From NCBI GenBank assembly GCA_905221605.1, contig CAJNDS010001119.1:1-33828 (forward strand): a DNA stretch of 33,828 nt, in the 5' to 3' direction. Every line of letters begins with the position of its first letter. Position 1 is the first letter of the stretch. Below, piece after piece: positions 23,891 to 32,340 of the stretch. The notes under the pieces were generated by a model. The model saw only the letters and a list, made by a program, of their open reading frames with translations. It was not told the origin of the DNA and did not search any database. The DNA comes from Symbiodinium natans. Lineage: Eukaryota; Sar; Dinophyceae; Suessiales; Symbiodiniaceae. Made by a program: the position numbers and the translations under genes.

Positions 23891-23989
23891 ACCCTAAACC
23901 CAAAACCCAAAACCCAAAACCCTAAACCCTAAACCCTAAACCCTAAACCCTAAACCCTAAACCCTAAACCCTAAACCCTAAACCCTAAG
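23891..23989 (-). repeat. Interstitial telomere-type array (CCCTAAA)n
   Basis: About fourteen units. The first three are CCCAAAA variants, the rest perfect. Confidence 0.95.
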
Positions 23990-24097
23990 CTCAGATGGGC
24001 CTTTCGTGACACAAGCCCAACAAGTGGTGGTGGCTCTCTGAGTTGCGCAGCCGAAGACAGACGTCTTTCCTGCGACAAGGACTGGGGGGTGATGCGC

Positions 24098-24206
24098 GGG
24101 TTTAGGGTTTAGGGTTTAGGGTTTAGGGTTTAGGGTTTAGGGCCTTAAACCCTAAACCCTAAACCCTAAACCCTAAACCCTAAACCCTAAACCCTAAACC
24201 CTAAAC
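24098..24206. repeat. Head-to-head telomere repeat junction
   Basis: Six TTTAGGG units (24101-24142) run straight into about nine CCCTAAA units (24145-24206), with only GGCCTTAAA at the join. This is the order expected from joining two chromosome ends. It is a near-perfect long inverted repeat able to form a hairpin. Confidence 0.95.
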
Positions 24207-24371
24207 ACACATGATCCCCTTGCAGGAAAGATTGCTGTCGACCCTGGCGAGCTCCAAAAAAAAGCCTGCCCTTAGATCTGTAGGCCACCCTGTTGTCCTG
24301 TATCAGGACTTGGGTGTCCTTAAATCATGCCCGTGGCTTCGGGTCTTTCACCTCCCTCGTCTTCAAGGCTT

Positions 24372-24435
24372 TTTAGGGTTTAGGGTTTAGGGTTTAGTGT
24401 TTAGGGTTTAGGGTTTAGGGTTTAGGGTTTAAGGG
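24372..24435 (+). repeat. Interstitial telomere-type array (TTTAGGG)n
   Basis: About nine units, one TTTAGTG variant. Confidence 0.95.
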
Positions 24436-24438
24436 AAT

Positions 24439-24525
24439 ACCAAGCCCTCCCCTTGGCAAGATACTTCGATTGAAAACGAAGACATGACATCTGGCACTTG
24501 TACCTAAGACCTGTAGCCCTAAACC
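24439..24525 (+). repeat. Dispersed duplicate, copy 1
   Basis: Shares ACCAAGCCC, CCCCTTGG, AAGATACTTCGATTGA, GGCACTTGTACCTAAG and CCTGTAGCCCTAAACCC with 24807-24919. Both copies end in a telomere-type tract. Confidence 0.85.
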
Positions 24526-24549
24526 CAAAAAGCTAAACCCTAAACCCTG
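24518..24549 (-). repeat. Short CCCTAAA array
   Basis: About four units, some decayed. Confidence 0.75.
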
Positions 24550-24638
24550 CCTTGATTTGAGATCAGCTACACCATTCAAGCAAAAAGCCGCGTGAAGAAC
24601 GTGGCCTTGTCTCGACTGCCCCGTAGTCAAAGAGCCAA

Positions 24639-24845
24639 ATGTCTGATGTTCCTTCCCCGAAGCCTCCTGATTCGCCTGATGGGGCATGGGAGGTCGATCC
24701 CATAGTTGAGGTTTGCTTGCTAGCTGCCCTTAGCTTGGATTTCAAGGTTATCGGCCGGGCTCTCCTGCTGCTCTTGAACAAGAGCTCAGTTGCGACGGCT
24801 TCTACGACCAAGCCCCGACACCCCTTGGAAAGATACTTCGATTGA
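24639..24845 (+). CDS. Hypothetical 68-residue ORF
   Basis: ATG-started frame (MSDVPSPKPPDSPDGAWEVD) with a hydrophobic helix (VCLLAALSLDFKVIGRALLL) and the C-terminus RHPLERYFD. The stop lies inside the dispersed duplicate. Copy 1 also reads PLARYFD and stop at the matching place, so the duplicate may carry a gene's last codons and 3' UTR. Unrecognised. Confidence 0.3.
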   Translation: MSDVPSPKPPDSPDGAWEVDPIVEVCLLAALSLDFKVIGRALLLLLNKSSVATASTTKPRHPLERYFD

Positions 24846-24919
24846 GAACGAACTCTCATCTGCGGCACAGGTATGACATCCGGCACTTGTACCTAAGGCC
24901 TGTAGCCCTAAACCCTAAA
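24807..24919 (+). repeat. Dispersed duplicate, copy 2
   Basis: As copy 1 but with about 26 extra bases between the TTGAGAACGAA and ATGACATCCGGC blocks. Confidence 0.85.
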
Positions 24920-24944
24920 CTCTAAACCCTAAGCCCTAAACCCA
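24905..24944 (-). repeat. Short CCCTAAA array
   Basis: About 5.5 units with CTCTAAA and AAGCCCTAAA variants. Confidence 0.85.
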
Positions 24945-25576
24945 TGAAACAAATCGACTGCGAGTCCCCTTGATGAAAGGAGCTTCCGAGCAAGCGAGAC
25001 TGGGTAGGCCCTTATGTTTGCTTGGTAGCTGAATGAGTACACTTTGCACTTTGTGGGAGCAGATAATGGAATCCCCCTGTAAACTGAAAGTGTACACTCG
25101 GATTTGTCCTTTCTTCGTGAAATCCCGGGTGAGGAGTGCCTGTGGACTTCACTGTGCGTTGCGATGTAGGGATTGGTTATAGAAGCTAGGAGATGAGAAG
25201 GAGGAGAGAGGGGGGGGGTTACTCTCAAAATTATATACGGTACCCATCAGGGTTATTAAGGTTTACACTGCTCCCCACCCCCCATCCCTATGTCGCTGTG
25301 TCCTTGTCTGGCCTACGAGCACACTGCTTGGCTGCTTGATGTGCATAGGGAGGGCGGGCCACCGGAAGACATGGGAGAGGCGGAAAGAAATCTCCACTTC
25401 TGATCCTTCTACTAACCCCCTAAGTCGCATGCGGGCTATCAACGGGCACTGCGAGAGAGGATGTACTGATCAGCACGCTCCCAAATCAGAGGTGAGATGC
25501 CCACCGAAGGTTCATAGCCCAGCCTTGCCTGACGTTGCGATGGCTTGGAGACTCCTTGGCGGTAGCAGGTTTTGGG
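24945..25576. other. Gene-poor stretch, no gene recognised
   Basis: About 630 bp. A GAGAGGGGGGGGG tract lies near 25205. Short frames on both strands lack motifs. Confidence 0.4.
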
Positions 25577-25609
25577 TCTAGGGTTTAGGGTTTCGGGTTT
25601 AGGGTTTTG
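25577..25609 (+). repeat. Short degenerate TTTAGGG array
   Basis: About 4.5 units with TCTAGGG and TTTCGGG variants. Confidence 0.8.
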
Positions 25610-25913
25610 GGAGCCTGCTGCAAAAGGGTTCCATCTGCCAAGAAGCCTCCAAGCAGCAACACCAATTCGTGCACGCCCTGCCACGCACTGCAAGCTACAA
25701 GCTACATGCGTACCTCTCAAGGAGGGGAGGGGAATCTGGGGACTCTCTGCTTCGTGACATTTGGTTGAAGTTGTTACTCTAGTACTCTGGCCTTCCTGTC
25801 AACTGGCCCAGCTTCGTTTTGAAGAACGTGTGCACTGGTTTATAAGTGTCCCTTGTGGAACCACGTGCTGGAGCGCGGTGGTGTGTTTTGCCATGGGAAT
25901 GAATGTACCTCAC
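25610..25913. other. Spacer, nothing recognised
   Basis: About 300 bp of unique DNA between two arrays. A TACAAGCTACA-type short duplication lies near 25692-25706. Confidence 0.4.
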
Positions 25914-25941
25914 CCTAAACCCTAAACCCTAAACCCTAAGA
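25914..25941 (-). repeat. Short CCCTAAA array
   Basis: Almost four units. Confidence 0.85.
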
Positions 25942-26252
25942 CCCAGAAGCTTCAAAGATCATCTGCTCCAGCCTCAATCTAGGCTCAGAGATCGCGCCGT
26001 GCGCCGACGCACTTCAACGTGCGCGCGCAGTGACACCAGCTTTCAATGGCGTGTTGAGCTCGTGATGCCCCGTGTTTCAAGTTTCCAAACTTGACCTGTC
26101 TGTGTTGAATAGTTGCAAAAGGTCGCTGCGCGTCCACTGTCTGCAAGTACACTATGGTAGGACTGCATGCGCCACTCTCATGACCAGGACTTGTTTTTGC
26201 TTCCCCCTGATGCCACTGGACCCGTTCTTCATGGAAAGCTGACCCCAAACCC
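25942..26252. other. Spacer, nothing recognised
   Basis: About 310 bp. An antisense 87-codon frame covers it but has no recognisable motif. Confidence 0.4.
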
Positions 26253-26345
26253 TTTTTCCCTGGAACCCTTAACTCCTTAAACCCTTAAACCCTTAAACCC
26301 TAAACCTTCAAACCCTTAAACCCTCAAGCCCTTAAACCCTAAAAC
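26253..26345 (-). repeat. Variant array (CCCTTAAA)n
   Basis: Units of 8 bp (CCCTTAAA) rather than 7, with a few CCCTAAA. A lengthened form of the C-strand repeat. Confidence 0.85.
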
Positions 26346-26499
26346 AAGACCCTGAGACTCTTACACCCTGACATGTTTGATCGGCCAACTGTTTGACAGG
26401 TGCGGCTGGCCAACATCTTCTCAGAGAGCGCAGGCGGATTTGATCAGGGGCACGTCGGTACCTAGAGGACCCTGGATCCTTAATTGTAGTTGTAGTTGG

Positions 26500-26554
26500 G
26501 GTTTAGGGTTCAGGGTTCAGGGTTTAGGGTTTAGGGTTTAGGGTTTAGGGTCTA
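26500..26554 (+). repeat. Interstitial telomere-type array (TTTAGGG)n
   Basis: About eight units with TTCAGGG variants at the left. Confidence 0.9.
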
Positions 26555-26843
26555 GGAACGAGGGTTTAGGCTTAATTATCATGCACCGAGGCATGTACAG
26601 TAAGCAGGTTGCCAATTGAAGTGCAGAATAACCACCGGCATTTGCTGCTATTTGCCTCAAGGTTTTTGTTTCACATGCAACAACCGAGTACTCTCAATAA
26701 CCACTCAGTGCTGCTTCATGCTTCGGCACGACTCTACCAAGACAGGCTCAGATGCCACCAACTCCGCACACTGTACACGGACTCAGCCTACCCCTGAACC
26801 ACCAAACTCGCCCAGTTCAGGGCCTTAAGGCCCTTTTTTCGGC
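26555..26843. other. Spacer before the candidate two-exon gene
   Basis: AT-richer than what follows. No frame stands out. Confidence 0.35.
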
Positions 26844-27233
26844 ATGTCCGGTGCCTTGGAAGCCCCCCTGCTGCCATCGGCACGGGATGACCGCGTGGCG
26901 CGGCTGAGTGGGGCCCGTGCCCCTGCGGCCCAGCCGGCGCAGCCCTTGCTTGCAGAGCCTCCAGAGGGGGGCGATGCGGAGGCAAGGAGGGCCCAGGTAT
27001 CTTTGTCATAGTTGGGTAACATTTAACATTTTTAAGTGGGTACTTCAACCCGATAAGAAAAGAAATATTAGATTTTTTTATGGGGGAGATGGGCATGTTT
27101 CCTACAGGCGCCAGCATCCAAAGCGCACCAACAACCACACCCTTACACAATGAAGCGCGCGTGGCCCCAAGTCAACCCAGGCAAGCGTCCAGGGCAGGGC
27201 TTGGTCTGTCACGGGCAGCTGCTCATGCGGTAG
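26844..27233 (+). CDS. Candidate two-exon small gene, 92 codons
   Basis: Exon 1 (26844-26996) starts with ATG and encodes 51 Ala/Arg/Pro-rich residues (MSGALEAPLLPSARDDRVAR at the start). It ends in CAG|GTATCT. The putative intron 26997-27107 is 111 nt, clearly AT-rich against GC-rich exons, and ends TTTCCTACAG. Exon 2 (27108-27230) continues in phase 0 for 41 codons and ends at TAG 27231-27233. The composition jump at both junctions and the kept phase are the support. The product is unrecognised and mostly low complexity. In exon 2 a second frame (+2) is also open to 27337, so the reading is uncertain. Confidence 0.35.
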
Positions 27234-27613
27234 TGCGAACCCTTCACGAAAGGATTGCAGTTGTTCCCTATGCCGTTGCTGATCGTGTGCACCAAAGACT
27301 GGTGCTGGTGCCACGACTTGCTTCCGATATTGTTTGACCAACTTGTTTCCGAAAGGAAGGGTCATTTTTTGCCAAGCCAGCGGAAGGAGCAAAGGCTGCG
27401 TGCTGTGCGATGCCCAAGATCCAGCCAAAGCTACTTAAACGTTTCATCTGCTCCTGGACTACAGAGGCGCATGTGGGCAGGGAACCTTCCGCAAAAGCCT
27501 GCAGCATTACTACTGCTGGGAGATCGTCCGGTAGGCATTGGATTCTTGCCAGAGCAACAAATGGCAACCTCCAGGACGATTGTCTTAACCTTGCTGTCCA
27601 TCCAAGTTGCGTA
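27234..27613. other. Stretch with overlapping ORFs on both strands
   Basis: Several frames of 70-120 codons overlap here on both strands. One minus-strand frame (27567-27268) reads fairly naturally (FGWILGIAQHAAFAPSAGLA), but nothing is recognised and I do not call a gene. Confidence 0.35.
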
Positions 27614-27672
27614 GCCCTAAACCCTAAACCCTAAACCCTAAACCCTAAACCCTGAACCCTAAACCCTAAACC
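27614..27672 (-). repeat. Interstitial telomere-type array (CCCTAAA)n
   Basis: About eight units, one CCCTGAA variant. Confidence 0.95.
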
Positions 27673-28433
27673 GCAAGGATCGCTTCAGACCAAAGCTTGT
27701 TTCGCAACCGGATACTTCCATAGCCCATTTGTACAGCGTAAGGTTTAGGAAGTTTTCACAGTTACTAGCCAAAACCGAAAAAGGTGCTTTGTATTTCACA
27801 CTGGATACAGTTCTAGAAGGAACTTCAGCAGCCACCGCTGGCAGAGGGACTCCAGTGCTGGAAGCCGCGTTGCAACCACAAGGCTTAGACAAGTTGTCTA
27901 AAGACTTTTTTTTGCATCGCAAATCGGTTCACCCCAGGCCGGCATCTTGCTTGTTTGTTGTGCTTTTCTCGTTTGGTGTGTTATTACACCGAGCTTGCGC
28001 TGTCATCGTTACCAAAGCTTGCAACAATCCGCAACATTGTTTAGCCTGCAAACGCCGAAACTGGTAAGAGTTCGTAAATGAGTTGAGCGGCAGTCTTGTG
28101 ACAATGGGAGATGTAACATCGAGACGCTGCAGTAGCAATGCTGGGTCATGCGGCTGCCATGCCGGTCCCTGAATCGCACGGCGCCACGTGCATGTACCGC
28201 AACCCTTTGCGTTTCGGTGCAATTCAGATAGTTTTGCTTCATGCTCAGTTCCCTGAATTGTTGCGCCCTTCAGAGCTTTCTCAAACAAGCTTGTGCAAGC
28301 TGAAATAGAAAATCTGTGTGTGTGTGTGTTAGCATCAGTCACCAGCCAAAGATTTGTCTTCAAACAAGCACTTGAGTCTTGGTGATCCCAGGTATTGCCA
28401 GCAAGTTATTGCCGATTTGAGGGAGGCGCTTAG
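27673..28433. other. Gene-poor stretch, no gene recognised
   Basis: About 760 bp without arrays. A plus frame (27729-28067) and an antisense frame (28363-27929) overlap; neither has motifs. A short (TG)n run lies near 28315-28329. Confidence 0.35.
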
Positions 28434-28964
28434 ATCTCAGATTGGTCTGAGAAAAAAGGTGTCATCCTGTGTGCAAAGCCCGTTGAACTCAGGGCAAAGT
28501 GCGTTGAGCTCAAGCTGGCTTTCGTGAAGGCTTTGCGTGATCAGGACCAAGAAACGTTGGGGGCGTTATGCTCTCAGCACTTTGTTGTCATTTTGGTGTG
28601 CTTTCTTGTTGGTGATGGGTCAGTCCTGTCACATGCCCGGTTCCTGAGATCGATAGAGTCCGAGAAACTTTTGAAAACACAGTTGGCTACGTCCTTGCGC
28701 AACGAGTCCAACCTGCTCCAAGAGTCACATCCGAGAACATGCTTGAATCACGCGACTCCCACTGTCTCTTCAAACCCCAATCCCAACAGCAAATACGTTC
28801 GCAGTGCCACATACGGATGCTCCTCTGAACCATGCAGTAACTTCCAGCTCTCATGGCTGAATGACCTGAACTACGATGTGACAGATGAACGCACACATGA
28901 ACTTTATCAACAAGGATCGCAGATTCGATTATCGAAAACCTCATTACACTTTGGAGTCTGCTAA
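28434..28964 (+). CDS. Hypothetical exon-like ORF without ATG
   Basis: The frame is open from the codon after TAG 28431-28433. Its first 45 codons look coding (SDWSEKKGVILCAKPVELRA, then CVELKLAFVKALRDQDQETL), a charged helix. From about 28570 on the translation is less protein-like, and no in-frame ATG precedes it. It could be an internal exon or gene debris. Unrecognised. Confidence 0.25.
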   Translation: MSDWSEKKGVILCAKPVELRAKCVELKLAFVKALRDQDQETLGALCSQHFVVILVCFLVGDGSVLSHARFLRSIESEKLLKTQLATSLRNESNLLQESHPRTCLNHATPTVSSNPNPNSKYVRSATYGCSSEPCSNFQLSWLNDLNYDVTDERTHELYQQGSQIRLSKTSLHFGVC

Positions 28965-29676
28965 AGCGTACGAAACTCGGATCTGGCAGAATATGCTTCG
29001 GGGTTGTGCTGTGTTAACGCAAGGGGGCAGCTTGCATGTCAGCTTTGGTCCCGGTTTCTGAAAATGCCCGAGAGCCTCAGCTTTGCTTCATGTGCACAGG
29101 GGATCCGGAGAGGGCCAATGATGCCAACAGGGTGCGAGTTGTTCGGAATACTCCCTGGGGCTGCGCGGCCGCGAAGAGTGGTGCGTAGCCGAGAGCATGG
29201 CAACGCTGGTGCCGCTTGTAAGACTTTTTTGGCTCAAAGCGCTTCAATCCTCCAAGCTCAAGCCACGGGGAACGTTGCGAACAGCTCCTTGTCCATACTG
29301 CGACGTGCAAGTTCAAGGTTGTTTAGCCTTTGTGCGGACTTGTGCGTGATCATCGTTCAGAGCCACGTTATATGCATGCAGCCAGAAGCACTGCCGGGAA
29401 CTGGGAACCACACTTCCTGCAAAGCCAGAGCTCAGGGAATGTAGGAAGTGGCACGGCAGTGAGGTCGGACCCGACGGCTTTGCTGCAGAGCCGCAACACG
29501 AAGCCGACAATGGCGGTCACTCGGCATTGCAGACATTCGTGACCAAACCAGCTTGTTTCAAGTAGCGCGCCAATGTTCACTATCCCAGCAAGCTTGGGAA
29601 TCATTGGGATGAGGCACAACATGGAAGTGAGTCCCAGCTTACAAAGATGGTGAAGCGGAGAGCGAGAGGGGAACGC
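28965..29676. other. Gene-poor stretch, no gene recognised
   Basis: About 700 bp. A plus frame (29004-29444) and a minus frame (29691-29368) overlap, and neither is convincing. TTTTTTGGCTCAAAG near 29224-29238 resembles the spliced-leader 3' end. Confidence 0.35.
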
Positions 29677-29975
29677 GCCTAAACCCTCCAAAATCCTCCA
29701 AAATCCTTCTAAACGCCTCTAAACCTTCGAAATCCTTCCAAGCCCTTCTAATCCCCATTAAAGCCTGGTAAGCCCTGCAAAAAACTATTTGTAAACCCTT
29801 GAATACCCTTCCAATCCTTTCAAAACACTAAACAACTCTTCTCAACCCTTCTAAACCCTTCCAAGCCCTTTTAAACCTTTCGAAACTCCCTCTAAACCCT
29901 TTTGAAACCCTTGTAAAACCCTTCAAAACCCTTCCAGACATTTCTAAATCACTTAAAAACCCTCTTAAACCTTCT
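29677..29975 (-). repeat. Degenerate CCCTTCTAAA-type tract
   Basis: Some 25 imperfect units of 9-13 bp around CCCTTCTAAA. It reads as a lengthened, drifting C-strand telomere repeat, strongly pyrimidine/A rich. Confidence 0.85.
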
Positions 29976-30039
29976 GCCCAATCTGCCGTCGCTGCCGCTC
30001 CCCTGCACCGGGTCCGAACCCCCAAGCCCTATATAAACC

Positions 30040-30080
30040 CGAAACCCTCCGAAACCCTAAACCCTAAACCCTAACCCTCT
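30040..30080 (-). repeat. Short CCCTAAA array
   Basis: About five units preceded by CCCGAAACCCTCCGAAA variants. Confidence 0.85.
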
Positions 30081-30401
30081 GTGGGTTTCCTTGTGGTGCT
30101 TCGGAGCCTCATGTGTCTTGGGGTACAAATATGAAGGGCCAACCTTGGGAGAGCTGCCCATGGACAGCGCGTAAAGGGTTAAAGGGCCTTATCGAGCTTG
30201 AAGAAGCTTAGGATTGAAGAGGTCAAAAGGGCAGACCCCCCTGTTCCTTCACTGTAGCCCTTCTAGGGTTTCATAGGGTTTAGACTCAGTAAGCCCTAAG
30301 AACAATAGTTCAGACTTTCTCCGAAGCAATTATTTCGAAGCCCGGGAGGGCCCGCTACCCTAGCCGTGATGCTTGAGGGTTTAAGCTTGGTATTTCGCCT
30401 T
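30081..30401. other. Spacer, nothing recognised
   Basis: About 320 bp with isolated words of the repeat (TCTAGGGTTTCATAGGGTTTAG near 30262). No gene. Confidence 0.4.
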
Positions 30402-30530
30402 GGTTTGGGTTGGTTTGGGGTTGGTTTGGGGTTGGTTTGGGGTTGGTTTGGGGTTGGTTTGGGGTTGGTTTGGGGTTGGTTTGGGGTTGGTTTGGGGTTG
30501 GTTTGGGGTTGGTCTATGGTTTAGGGTTGG
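30402..30530 (+). repeat. 11-bp array (TTGGTTTGGGG)n
   Basis: About ten units of TTGGTTTGGGG, then decay to TTTAGGG-like words. The GGGG and GG runs make a G-quadruplex possible. It looks like a telomere-derived unit that changed and then amplified. Confidence 0.9.
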
Positions 30531-30536
30531 TTTAGA

Positions 30537-30597
30537 AACCCTAAACCCCTAAACCTCAAACCCTAGACCCTAAAACCCTAAACCCTAAACCCTGAAC
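30537..30597 (-). repeat. CCCTAAA array with variants
   Basis: About eight units, facing the G-rich array just to its left. Confidence 0.85.
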
Positions 30598-30717
30598 CGT
30601 CCGAGGCATCCACGTGCCCGACGTGACGGTCGATGTCGAGCTGCCAGCAGCGTGGACGCAGGCCAGCAAGCAGTCCGATGCCGAGGCCGGTTCCGACTGC
30701 CCATGGAGACACAGAAG

Positions 30718-30738
30718 GGTCTAGGGTTTAGGGTTTAG
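30718..30738 (+). repeat. Short TTTAGGG array
   Basis: Three units, the first TCTAGGG. Confidence 0.75.
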
Positions 30739-31036
30739 AACTGTACTTCTTACCCACTTATAAGCCCCTTGAGTGCCCTAATATGGTCATAAGTGCAGTT
30801 ATAAGTGCCATTGAGACTTGTCAATAAGTACCATGAACCTGGAAGCAATCTCCGTGGGGGGGAGAGGCGGGGGGGGTTTCGGGGTCTCGACTTTGGTAGA
30901 TGCCTTCTCGCTTAGGAGCACCGCCAAAATGACCCCACATGCCACCCATATTGCCAGACCCAGGTCCTCAATCCCAAAATGAGTTTAAAGTAGGGAAGCT
31001 ATAGTCGCTATACACATCACTAGCCATCAGCCTTCA
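30739..31036. repeat. Spacer with an ATAAGTGCCAT-like repeat
   Basis: At 30757-30837 the words TTATAAGCCC, CATAAGTGCAG, TTATAAGTGCCATTGAG and CAATAAGTACCATGAA form four imperfect units of about 20-25 bp. The rest is unique, with GTGGGGGGGAG and GGGGGGG tracts near 30856-30876. Confidence 0.6.
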
Positions 31037-31082
31037 ACTCTAAACCCTAAACCCTAAACCCCAAACCCTAAACCCTAAGCCT
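31037..31082 (-). repeat. Short CCCTAAA array
   Basis: About six units with a CCCCAAA variant. Confidence 0.85.
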
Positions 31083-31145
31083 TGTAAGGCCCTGAGCCCT
31101 AAACTTTGTTATTCTTCAAGAGGGACTCACGATTTGTGACGTCCC

Positions 31146-31192
31146 TAGGGTTTCGGGTCTGGGGTTTGGGGTTCTGGGTTTGGGGTTTAGGG
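31146..31192 (+). repeat. Degenerate TTTAGGG-like array
   Basis: TAGGGTTTCGGG, TGGGGTTTGGGG and TTTAGGG words, G-strand polarity. Confidence 0.75.
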
Positions 31193-31640
31193 CTTGGCGT
31201 TTCTGTAGGCCCGGCATAGGGACTCAGAGGTGTCTAGGGCTCCAGGTGTTGAGGGATGCCCACCTCCTTCAAGAGATTCAATCCAGGGACAGCAGGGACC
31301 CCTAAAGCCTTTTCCAACTTATCTTTGATTGTTTATCTGGGGGGTGGAGGGACACTTAAGCATACAGGGACTCGATAGGCGATGTAGACGGGAAAACAGG
31401 GTAGCAGGTCACCTCATAGTCTGCCCCTCTTTTGAATTCCCTGCACGCTTTCGGGCGGTCGTAGGAACGACCAAGCCCTAAACCCCAACCCCTAAAGCCT
31501 TGGGTATGGACGGCCACCTCCTCAGGTATTGACGCCCACCTCCGAGAATTCCGCGGGGGCAGCAGAGTTCTCCTGGGTGAGCGGGGGAGCCCAGGAGCCC
31601 GTGGTTGGTTGGTGTAGAGCTTTGGGGCTTTCGGGGGTGT
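31193..31640. other. Spacer, nothing recognised
   Basis: About 450 bp of unique DNA with isolated CCCTAAACCCC words near 31475. No gene. Confidence 0.4.
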
Positions 31641-31735
31641 TAAGGTTTAGGGTTTAGGGTTTAAATTGGGTTTAGGGTTTAGGGTTTAGGGTTTAGGGGT
31701 TTAGGGGGTGTTTGGGGTGTAGGGTTTGGGGGCTT
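31641..31735 (+). repeat. TTTAGGG array with variants
   Basis: About ten units interrupted by TTTAAATTGGG, then GGGGGTGTTTGGGGTG decay. Confidence 0.85.
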
Positions 31736-31777
31736 TGATGGTTGTTTGGTGAAACCCGAAACCCGAATCCCTAACCC

Positions 31778-31975
31778 CTCTCAACCTTCGAAACCCTTCC
31801 AAACCATTATTAAAACCCTTCTAAGCCCTTAACAACCCTTCTAAACCCTTCTAAACCCTTCTAAAAACTTTCTAAACTCCTCAAATCCTTCCAGACCCTT
31901 CTCAACCCTGGTAAACCCTTAGGAACACTTCTACAACCTTCTAAAACCCTTCTAAACCTTCGAAGCCCTTCTAAA
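31778..31975 (-). repeat. Degenerate CCCTTCTAAA-type tract
   Basis: About 17 units like those at 29677-29975, with CCCTTCTAAA repeated three times cleanly near 31840-31862. Confidence 0.85.
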
Positions 31976-31987
31976 CAATCTAGTGCC

Positions 31988-32200
31988 AAAACATAGGTGC
32001 TTTCGCTAGTGGTTTCTGCGGCTTTTCGGCAAGGATATTTAAGTAAATTGAATACATGGACCAACGAGTTTGAGTAAATCGACGACTTCTTACGAAATGT
32101 AATCGAAACATAGGAATTTTCGCTAGTACCCTGCGAGGCTTTTCGCAAAGAAGTTTAAGTAAATGGCTCTAGTCCAACCGCGAAATCTTTCGTTAAACCA
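31988..32200. repeat. Diverged 118-bp tandem dimer
   Basis: Two copies start at 31988 and 32106. They share AAACATAGG, TTTCGCTAGT, GGCTTTTCG, TTTAAGTAAAT and a CCAAC(C/G) end, with clear divergence between. AT-rich and unlike the flanking telomere-derived tracts. Confidence 0.75.
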
Positions 32201-32236
32201 AAATTCTGCGCTGGCGCATCAGGGCGAAGCCCCTAA

Positions 32237-32340
32237 AATTTAGGGGGTTTAGGGTTTAGGGGGTTTCGGGTTTAGGGGGTTTAGGGTTTAGGGGTTTAGG
32301 GTTTAGGGTTTAGGGGGGTTTAGGGTTTAGGGGGTTGAGG
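32237..32340 (+). repeat. TTTAGGG/TTTAGGGGG mixed array
   Basis: About twelve units of 7-9 bp with extra G (GGGGGTTTAGGG). It is the last array before the terminal satellite. Confidence 0.9.

Noticed and set aside
29368-29691. 107-codon minus-strand ORF
   Set aside because: Reads fairly naturally but overlaps an equally long plus-strand ORF and starts in the degenerate repeat; not supportable.
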